A DNA stretch of 64,000 nt, taken from NCBI GenBank assembly GCA_017550645.1, contig JAFZOI010000007.1:1-64000 (forward strand), read 5' to 3'. The DNA is from Oscillospiraceae bacterium (lineage in GTDB: Bacteria; Bacillota; Clostridia; Oscillospirales; Oscillospiraceae). Each line of letters opens with the position of its first letter. Within the stretch, counting starts at the first letter, position 1. Under the pieces are notes generated by a model, which saw only the letters and a list, made by a program, of their open reading frames with translations, searched no databases and had not been told where the DNA came from. The position numbers and the translations under genes are program-made. Shown here in pieces: positions 58,114-64,000 of the stretch.

Positions 58114-60351
58114 TTAAAGCGCGTGCTCGGCGCGGTATTTTGCGAGAAAGCGCTCCGTGTCGTTTCCGACCGCGGGAGACGGATAGACCTGTATCGTCGG
58201 GGTCAGCGAGAGGCGCGGCGCGCCGTGGTTGGTCCTCAGCATGCCGATGCCGGGGTGATACTCGCGCTTGGTGATACCGCGGGCCTTGACGTAGTCCTCC
58301 TCGGGCGGCTCGTCCATATAGAAGCGGCAGCGGCGTACGGCGACGCCGGGGACGCCGAGCAGCTTCACCCACGCATCGACGTCGCCCTCGGCGGCGCGCG
58401 CCTCAAGGGCGGCGGCCATGGCCTCCGGCTCCTGGGGAAGCCCGGAGAGCAGCGGGACGGCGCGGATTGCAGCCGTATCGCGAGCGACGAGGTAGAACCA
58501 GCCGTCGCGGCACTTGAATATGCGGTCGAGCGGGCCGTAGCCCTTCGCGTCGCGTCCGGCGGGCTCGTCCCAGACCTTACCCTCCCAGCCGAGCATGAAG
58601 GGCAGCTGAGTCATCGTCGAGCTGCGCGAGAGGCTGGCCTGGACGCGCTGGCCCTCGCCCGTGACGAGCCTCGCGTAGACGGCGAGCATGACGCCGAGGC
58701 AGCCCATCTGCCCGGTCATGTGGTCGAGTACCAGCAGGGGCAGCGTCTCGGGCTTTACGGAGTCGCCGTAGCGGCAGGACATGCCCGTCGCGGCCTCGCC
58801 GAGGTCCTCGTGGCCGCGCATCTCTTCGCGGCCTCCGCCGAGGGAGTGGATATTTATCTGTGAGAGGATGATGTTCGGGTTTTTCTCGCGGAGCTGCTCC
58901 TCCGTCACGCCGAGGTGACGGTAAGCGGCCTGCGCGAAGTTGCAGTGGAAAATGTCCGCCTCGCGGATGAAGCTGTCCATGAGCTTTTTCCCGTCGGGCG
59001 ATTTGAGGTCGAGCAGGATGCAGGTCTTGCCGTTATTTTGCGTCTCGTGGCCGGCGAGAGCGGTATAGTTATCCGAAAAGCGGGGATTGTTTATTTTCAG
59101 CACCTCCGCTCCGTACTCGGCGAGCAGGCGGCCGCAGGTCGGCCCGGCGACGACCTGACACAGGTCGAGCACCTTTATCCCCTTCAGCGCGGGCGCGGCG
59201 GGGCCGCAGCTCGCGGGGGCGGGCCGCGGCGGCAGGGTCTCGAGCTCGGCGAGGATCTCCGCGCGGTCGGCGTCCGGCATATGGCGCGGCATGCCGGCGC
59301 AGTCGCCCGACTTGAGCATCAGGCTCGGGACGCCGGGCTGCATCGTATGCCCGAGGACGGGATCCTCGACGGGGATGACGCTGCGGCTCTCCAGAGCAGT
59401 CGGATCGGCCATCCACTCGGCGCTCGTCTGAGATACGGCAAAGCCCGCTCCGTGCTCGCGCTGGGCGTATTCCTCCCACTCCTGCATGGTGCGCTCGAGC
59501 ATGAGCTTGCGGACGGTCTCGTCGGCCTCGGGCGGTATCTCCTCGTCTATCCATTTGGCCGGGAAGAGCGCGCGGGCGATGCTCAGCGCGCCTCTGGGCG
59601 GCGGCGTGGTCTGGATATATCTCCCGTCCTTGCAGGGGTACTGCGCCATGCGGCGCACGAGGGCGTAGGCGTTCGTCCCGGCGACGGTGCGCGTCGTGCC
59701 GGGCGGGAGCATGCTCTGCGGCGGGGTCACGGTGCGCGTGCTGTCGATCTCGAAGCAGGCGTCGTACATGGAGGCCTCTATATACTGCCCGCGGCCGCAT
59801 TCAGCGCGCACGATGAGCGCGGAGACGATGCTGTGGCAGGCTATGACCGCCGCGAAGTTGGAGGCCAGCGGCAGCGCGTCGAAGCGGATATAGCGGCTGC
59901 GCGTTGCCATGTCGGTACAGGCGTAGAGCCCCGCCTCCGCGCCGACTATGCCCTCCCAGCCCGGAAGGCCGCGGCGCTCCGCGTCCGCCGAGGAAAAGCC
60001 GGGGATGGAGCAGTAGATGAGCGTCGGGTTTTCCGCCGCGCACGCCTGATAGCCCAGCCCGAGGCGGTCCATGACGCCGGGGCGGAAGTTCTCGATGAGG
60101 ATATCCGCCGTCGCGGCGAGCTTTTTCGCGGTCGCGAGATCCTCCGGCTTTTTAAGATCGAGGATGATGTTGCGCTTGCCGCGCGAGAGGACGGCGTTGG
60201 CGTTATACCCGTCCCAGCGCGGGCCGCCGGGCGGGTCAATGTGTATGACGTCCGCGCCGTAATCCCCCAATATCATGGCGGCGAGCGGCCCCGGGATATA
60301 CTGCCCGAAGTCCACCACGCGCAGGCCCTTGAGTATGCCCTTCTTCTCCAT
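58114..60351 (-). CDS. Tandem double CaiB/BaiF CoA-transferase-like protein
   Basis: About 745 residues containing two complete CaiB-type domains, roughly 1-375 and 388-745. Each repeats the opening motif (LKGLRVVDFGQYIPGP; LKGIKVLDLCQVVAGP) and the INPP/INNPR-type and LDLK(S/K)P(E/D) segments. At the place of the catalytic Asp both domains have Glu: Glu133 in PGWEGIVGAEAG and Glu515 in RGHEDLGEAATG. Normal enzymes are homodimers of interlocked rings, so the fusion could act as an internal dimer. Catalysis through glutamyl-CoA, loss of activity, or a racemase-like reaction are all possible. ATG 60351 has GGAG upstream. Own promoter; not in an operon with the antiporter. Confidence 0.87.
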   Translation of the reverse strand: MEKKGILKGLRVVDFGQYIPGPLAAMILGDYGADVIHIDPPGGPRWDGYNANAVLSRGKRNIILDLKKPEDLATAKKLAATADILIENFRPGVMDRLGLGYQACAAENPTLIYCSIPGFSSADAERRGLPGWEGIVGAEAGLYACTDMATRSRYIRFDALPLASNFAAVIACHSIVSALIVRAECGRGQYIEASMYDACFEIDSTRTVTPPQSMLPPGTTRTVAGTNAYALVRRMAQYPCKDGRYIQTTPPPRGALSIARALFPAKWIDEEIPPEADETVRKLMLERTMQEWEEYAQREHGAGFAVSQTSAEWMADPTALESRSVIPVEDPVLGHTMQPGVPSLMLKSGDCAGMPRHMPDADRAEILAELETLPPRPAPASCGPAAPALKGIKVLDLCQVVAGPTCGRLLAEYGAEVLKINNPRFSDNYTALAGHETQNNGKTCILLDLKSPDGKKLMDSFIREADIFHCNFAQAAYRHLGVTEEQLREKNPNIILSQINIHSLGGGREEMRGHEDLGEAATGMSCRYGDSVKPETLPLLVLDHMTGQMGCLGVMLAVYARLVTGEGQRVQASLSRSSTMTQLPFMLGWEGKVWDEPAGRDAKGYGPLDRIFKCRDGWFYLVARDTAAIRAVPLLSGLPQEPEAMAAALEARAAEGDVDAWVKLLGVPGVAVRRCRFYMDEPPEEDYVKARGITKREYHPGIGMLRTNHGAPRLSLTPTIQVYPSPAVGNDTERFLAKYRAEHAL

Positions 60352-60387
60352 TTGCTCCGGCCTCCTTGAGAGTTTTTTCATAAATAA

Positions 60388-60416
60388 ATAATACCACGCT
60401 CCGGGCGTTATATCAA
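60388..60416 (-). promoter_or_regulatory. Promoter of the tandem CaiB gene
   Basis: Minus-strand TTGATA (60416-60411), 17 bases, TATTAT (60393-60388). It follows the antiporter terminator directly. Confidence 0.8.
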
Positions 60417-60457
60417 CAAAAGCCGGACGGTCCCGCATAATGGAGCCGCCCGGCTTT
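60417..60457 (-). terminator. Intrinsic terminator of the antiporter gene
   Basis: An imperfect 12-bp stem with an AAAAGCCGG/CCGGCTTTT base encloses a large loop; the minus strand ends in T residues. It touches the -35 of the next promoter. Confidence 0.75.
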
Positions 60458-60468
60458 TTACTAGTTTT

Positions 60469-61983
60469 TCAGTTGGACGCTGCGGCGTCTTTTTCCTTTG
60501 CTTTGATCTTATTGAGAACGAGCAGTGCCGCAATAAGGAGCACCGCGCATACGGCAAGGGATATCCACGGCGTCAGCGTAAAGCCCGTGATGAGGTAACC
60601 CACGGCGCACACCGCGGCGACGAGCGTCGCGTACGGGAGCTGCGTCTCCACGTGGCTGATGTGCTTGCAGTCGGCGCCGGTGGAGGCGAGGATGGTCGTG
60701 TCGGATATGGGCGAGCAGTGATCGCCGTAGACGGAGCCGGCCAGCGTCGCTCCGAGGGCCGGGATGAGGAGCTGCCCCGCGCCGTCGGCGGCGCAGATCA
60801 TGGTCACGATGGGAATGAGCATGCCGAACGTGCCCCACGAGGTGCCCATCGAAAAGCTCATCACAGCCGCGACGATGAAGATGATGAACGGAAGGAAGGA
60901 TAGCGCCGTCTTTGCTCCGGAGACGAAGCCCGAGATGAATTCTCCCGTCCCGATGAGCTCGCGGCACACTCCGCCGAGGCTCCAAGAGAGCACGAGGATC
61001 AGCATCGGCGGGATGATGCTCCCTATGCCGCTGACTATATTGGATATGAAATCCTTCGGCTTCATGAGCTTGCGGGGGATATAGAGCACGAAGGCCGTCA
61101 GGAGCCCGGCGAACGCGCCGAGGGTAAGTCCCGCGGCGGGATTTTCGCCTATCGCTTCGGAAAAGCTCACGCCGCTGAAAAAGCCGCCGACGTAGGCCAT
61201 GCCGAGTATCGCGCAGACTATCAGGACGAGGATGGGCAGCACGAGGTCTATGACCCTGCCCTTGGGAGCGTCGCTCTCCTCCGCGGCCGCGTCCTCCGGC
61301 TCCGCCGCGAGAGCTCGCTCTTCGGCCCGCTTCATGGGACCGAAGTCCTTTCCCGCGGCGCAGACGAAGACGACCATGATTATCGTCAGCAGCGCGTAGA
61401 GGTTATAGGGAATGGTCGAGAGGAAGACGTGGAAGCCGTCCGTCTGGCTGACCTCGCTCGCCACGGCGACCGCCCAGCTCGACACTGGGGCGATGATGCA
61501 GATGGGCGCGGCGGTCGCGTCGATTATGTAGGCGAGCTTTTCGCGCGAGATGTGCAGTCTGTCGGTTATCGGACGCATGACCGTCCCGACGGTCAGGCAG
61601 TTGAATCCGTCGTCAATGAAGATCAGCACGCCGAGCAGCGCCGTCGCAAGGCCGGCGGAGCGTCTGCTTCTGAGCTTTTTCCCCGCCCAGCGCCCGTAGG
61701 CCTCGCTGCCTCCGGACTTGGACACCAGCACGACGACCGCCCAGAGCAGGGCGAGGAAGATGATCATGTACGCATTGCCGGATATCTTGGAAAACATCAT
61801 GTCGAAGGCTGTCGACGCGGCTTTGACTATGCCTCCCCCTCCGGCGAAGGCATAGATGAGCACGCCCGAAAACAGGCCTATGAAGAGCGAGGAATAGACC
61901 TCCTTCGTTATAAGCGCGAGGACGATGGCTATTATCGGCGGCAGTATCGACCACCAGCCGGTCTGGATCATGGCAAACTCCAT
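60469..61983 (-). CDS. NhaC-type Na+/H+ antiporter family protein
   Basis: 504 residues with about eleven to thirteen hydrophobic helices. The NhaC/MleN-superfamily traits are the LIFIDDGFNCLTVGTVMRPITD segment (split here; Asp-Asp pair near residue 125), APICIIAPVSSWAV, SMGTSWGTFGMLIPI and SVYGDHCSPISDTTILAST. Members swap Na+ or H+ against each other, against malate/lactate or against amino-acid-derived amines. Since the gene stands beside CoA transferase genes, an organic acid antiport is possible but unproven. The promoter region holds a palindrome overlapping the -35. Confidence 0.9.
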   Translation of the reverse strand: MEFAMIQTGWWSILPPIIAIVLALITKEVYSSLFIGLFSGVLIYAFAGGGGIVKAASTAFDMMFSKISGNAYMIIFLALLWAVVVLVSKSGGSEAYGRWAGKKLRSRRSAGLATALLGVLIFIDDGFNCLTVGTVMRPITDRLHISREKLAYIIDATAAPICIIAPVSSWAVAVASEVSQTDGFHVFLSTIPYNLYALLTIIMVVFVCAAGKDFGPMKRAEERALAAEPEDAAAEESDAPKGRVIDLVLPILVLIVCAILGMAYVGGFFSGVSFSEAIGENPAAGLTLGAFAGLLTAFVLYIPRKLMKPKDFISNIVSGIGSIIPPMLILVLSWSLGGVCRELIGTGEFISGFVSGAKTALSFLPFIIFIVAAVMSFSMGTSWGTFGMLIPIVTMICAADGAGQLLIPALGATLAGSVYGDHCSPISDTTILASTGADCKHISHVETQLPYATLVAAVCAVGYLITGFTLTPWISLAVCAVLLIAALLVLNKIKAKEKDAAASN

Positions 61984-62044
61984 TTAGTCTCACCTTCGTT
62001 CGATATAAAGCCGCAGGCGCGACTCCCGATTCAGTTATACGCTT

Positions 62045-62089
62045 ATTAAAACACTCAAGCCGGACAATTGTCAATATTTTCAATTGTCC
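62045..62089 (-). promoter_or_regulatory. Antiporter promoter with overlapping operator palindrome
   Basis: Minus-strand TTGACA (62074-62069), 18 bases, TTTAAT (62050-62045). An inverted repeat GGACAATTG (62062-62070) ... CAATTGTCC (62081-62089) with a 10-base gap covers the -35 box. This looks like a repressor site, e.g. for a MarR- or TetR-type regulator, which is not encoded nearby. Confidence 0.65.
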
Positions 62090-62128
62090 GAAGGTAACCT
62101 GAGGCCGCCTCCCGGACGCCGAAGTGAA

Positions 62129-62157
62129 TTGACTTTTTCACGCCGCAAAGCTATAAT
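62129..62157 (+). promoter_or_regulatory. Promoter of the MoaF-like gene pair
   Basis: TTGACT (62129-62134), 17 bases, perfect TATAAT (62152-62157). Start at 62201 has GGAGG upstream. Confidence 0.83.
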
Positions 62158-62200
62158 AAAGTTATAATTAAGCATATAATATTGGATCGGAGGTCGTCCC

Positions 62201-63079
62201 ATGAAACCCGATGTGCATGAAGGTATGTCCGTATACCGTCCTCCGCTCGTCTATGAGCTGACCGGAAAGCGGTTCACGCTCGCGATCGACGACGGATTCG
62301 ACTACACCCTGTTCTTCAAGGACCGCAAGACCCTGACCTTCGGCAAGGCGGGCGAGGAAAAAGACTTCGCCTACGACTGCCTGAAGATCGCCGACCGCTG
62401 CTACTACGTCAATTTCGAGTTCGACATGTCCGCGCGCCCGCGCCTTGCCTACACGCTCGTGCTCGACCTCGAGACAAGCCTCGTGACGATGGCGCTCTCG
62501 CGCCTGCACGTCAATCCGAAGATACCCCGTATGCCCTACGTCGATTTCGTATTCGGCGCGATAGTGCGCGAGGACGGCACCGTGCCCTCCGTTCGCCACG
62601 GCTACACGTCTGACCTCGTGCGGACGGCCATAGACTGGAACTACGGCGTCTTCGACATAGTCCACGTCTATACCACCGAGCACTATTACCGCGTCTCCTT
62701 CACCCCGCGCGGCCTTGCCCGTGTCCGCAGGGGCAATCCCAACCTCATGTCCTCGAGCTCCTCCAAGCCCGAGGAAAAGCCCACTGAGGAACCCGCCGAG
62801 AAGCCCGCCGCGCCGGACGTCTATGAGGATCACGCCCTGTTCGTCAAGATACGCGACAACATCTACCTCGTGAACCTGCTCGAATCGCAGCTTGCCATCA
62901 GGTCGGGGCACGGCAACAGCCTGCTCGTCCTGATGGACCTCGACGAGATGCACGACGTCGGCCGTTCCTTCGGCACCAGCGGCGAGGGCGGCGAGGAAAA
63001 CTACACGTTCGCAGCTTTCGGCGTCCGAAACGACGCGAGCGACATGCTCGCCAGAAAGAGCGGCTACTACATCCGATGA
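62201..63079 (+). CDS. MoaF-like protein, first of two tandem paralogues
   Basis: 292 residues that look like two calycin-type beta domains joined by a charged linker (about 183-206, Ser run then Glu/Lys/Pro/Ala). The first opens YELTGKRFTLAIDDGFDYTL and later has HGYTSDLVRTAIDWNY and VYTTEHYYRVSF; the second contains LLVLMDLDEMHDVGRSFG. This pattern fits the MoaF (molybdenum cofactor biosynthesis F) family by resemblance, though the family's role is unclear and no moa genes are near. A near-identical paralogue follows 84 bases later. Cytoplasmic, no signal peptide. Confidence 0.65.
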   Translation: MKPDVHEGMSVYRPPLVYELTGKRFTLAIDDGFDYTLFFKDRKTLTFGKAGEEKDFAYDCLKIADRCYYVNFEFDMSARPRLAYTLVLDLETSLVTMALSRLHVNPKIPRMPYVDFVFGAIVREDGTVPSVRHGYTSDLVRTAIDWNYGVFDIVHVYTTEHYYRVSFTPRGLARVRRGNPNLMSSSSSKPEEKPTEEPAEKPAAPDVYEDHALFVKIRDNIYLVNLLESQLAIRSGHGNSLLVLMDLDEMHDVGRSFGTSGEGGEENYTFAAFGVRNDASDMLARKSGYYIR

Positions 63080-63163
63080 GGCGGAGCAGACAGTCAACAA
63101 AGCCCCCGGCGGGCGGGTACGCCGCCGCGACGGAGGGCAATAATAAAAGCTGGAGGTCATCCT

Positions 63164-64000
63164 ATGAAACCTGATCAGTTTACCGGCATGCTTTCCGTTT
63201 ACCGTCCTCCCCTCGTCTACGAGTTGGCCGGGAGGAAATTCACGCTGGTCTTCGACGACGGATACGACCGCACTCTGGTCTTCAAGGACCGCAGGACGAT
63301 CACATTCGGCCCCGAGGGCAACGAGAAGGACTACCCCTATGAGTGCCTCAAGATAGGCGAGAAATGCTACTTCGTCAGCTTCGAGGACCCCGAGGCGCGC
63401 CCGAGAGCCGGAATAGTGCTCGTGCTCGACCTCGTGCAGGACCTCGTCACGATGGCGCTGGCGTACATCGGCACGAACCCGAAGCTTCCGGGGCTTCCCT
63501 CCGACGAATACATATTCGGCGCCATTCAGCGCGAGGACGGGACAGTCTCGAACATACGCCACGGCTACACGACCGACCTCTTCGCGACGGCCGTCGACTG
63601 GAACTACGGCCACTTCGACATCGCCCACGTCTACGCGACCGAGCACTACTACCGCGTCTCCTTCTCGGCGCGCGGCCTCGCCCGCGCCTACAGGGGCAGG
63701 CCGGACCTCCGGCAGGGCAACGCGGGCGAATCCCGCAAGCCGGCCCAGTCGGACGTCTATGAGGACTACTGCACCGTCATCAGGATACGCGACCGCATCT
63801 ACCTCGTCGGCCTGCTCGAGACGGTCAAGGCAAGGAGAAGCGGCCACGGCAACAGCATACTGGTCCTTATGAATCTCGACGAGATGCACGACGTCGGCCG
63901 TTCCTTCGGCTCCAACGCCGAGGGCGGCACCGGCAACAACACGCTCGGCGCGTTCGGCGTCTTCCACGATGCAAGCGAGGTGCTCGCAAAGCCGAGCACG
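63164..64000 (+). CDS. MoaF-like protein, second paralogue (cut by window end)
   Basis: From ATG 63164 the frame runs open to the window edge with 279 codons and no stop. The product parallels the first paralogue from YRPPLVYELAGRKFTLVFDD onward. Shared blocks are HGYTTDLFATAVDWNYG, YATEHYYRVSFSARGLAR and NLDEMHDVGRSFG. The linker is shorter and less acidic than in the first copy. A TGGAGG ribosome site precedes the start. I translated this by hand; only the last ten or so residues should be missing compared with the first copy. A recent tandem duplication is likely. Confidence 0.75.
   Translation, partial: MKPDQFTGMLSVYRPPLVYELAGRKFTLVFDDGYDRTLVFKDRRTITFGPEGNEKDYPYECLKIGEKCYFVSFEDPEARPRAGIVLVLDLVQDLVTMALAYIGTNPKLPGLPSDEYIFGAIQREDGTVSNIRHGYTTDLFATAVDWNYGHFDIAHVYATEHYYRVSFSARGLARAYRGRPDLRQGNAGESRKPAQSDVYEDYCTVIRIRDRIYLVGLLETVKARRSGHGNSILVLMNLDEMHDVGRSFGSNAEGGTGNNTLGAFGVFHDASEVLAKPST

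Noticed and set aside
57839..58372. Minus-strand gene with Asn-Arg-Lys-Thr repeats
   Set aside because: It has no ribosome site or family match, overlaps the tandem CaiB gene antisense-frame and simply translates the 18-bp repeat.

Overview
The window is GC-rich (about 60% or more) bacterial DNA and reads as the chromosome of an anaerobic, spore-forming member of the Clostridia, probably a gut Oscillospirales-type lineage; genus cannot be fixed from this sequence. The reasons are the SCIFF peptide with its radical-SAM maturase, SpmA/SpmB and a SpoIID-type protein, an IreB-type phosphoprotein, a T-box leader, an oxygen-sensitive 2-hydroxyacyl-CoA dehydratase system, a glycyl radical enzyme, and clean -35/-10 promoters with purine-rich Shine-Dalgarno sites. 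No rRNA, tRNA, CRISPR array, transposase or phage gene was found.

Layout. 1-4.7 kb: four-gene minus-strand operon for an R-2-hydroxyacyl-CoA dehydratase (activase, two subunits, CaiB-type CoA transferase). 4.7-9.7 kb: lipoprotein, flavin/FeS ene-reductase and a MATE pump. 9.7-11.4 kb: zinc-ribbon membrane protein and spmAB. 11.4-17.2 kb: T-box-led operon with a TIM-barrel/acyl-CoA-synthetase fusion, murI, a DUF1934 gene and argS. 17.2-20.3 kb: SCIFF peptide, its maturase and an Orn/Lys/Arg-type decarboxylase. 20.5-23 kb: a probable major S-layer protein. 23.1-23.8 kb: a DUF559 nuclease-like gene bracketed by identical direct repeats. 24-26.7 kb: a molybdopterin enzyme of the pyrogallol transhydroxylase type. 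26.7-34.9 kb: CobW-type GTPase with a His-rich protein, SDR, deacetylase, metallo-hydrolase, malic enzyme, SpoIID protein, membrane protein and acetyltransferase. 35-37.5 kb: an orphan glycyl radical enzyme. 37.6-40.3 kb: a zinc-ribbon gene and a DUF4125/TPR/DUF4037 cluster of unknown role. 40.4-42.2 kb: hydroxyacyl-CoA dehydrogenase and a broken nitroreductase gene. 42.3-47.7 kb: four-gene hydrolase/GH13 operon. 47.8-52.6 kb: ligA, a SLATT-like membrane protein and a degenerate membrane kinase. 52.7-58 kb: aldo-keto reductase, SLH/FG-GAP surface protein, phosphatase, YgjP-type peptidase, IreB. 58-64 kb: tandem CaiB protein, NhaC-type antiporter and two MoaF-like paralogues, the second cut by the window end.

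How the genes fit together. The recurring theme is anaerobic CoA-thioester chemistry: two CaiB-type proteins, a radical dehydratase, an ene-reductase, a 3-hydroxyacyl-CoA-type dehydrogenase, an SDR and a ligase fusion. This suits fermentation of amino-acid-derived or aromatic acids, but no substrate can be assigned from sequence. The best candidates for undescribed biology are the T-box-controlled TIM-barrel/ligase fusion, the lone transhydroxylase-like Mo enzyme, the DUF4125/TPR/DUF4037 cluster, the kinase-C-lobe/SLATT/ligA unit and the direct-repeat-bracketed DUF559 unit. Several proteins from these families also lack expected catalytic residues (SDR Lys, CaiB Asp, kinase HRD/DFG, ArgS HIGH His).
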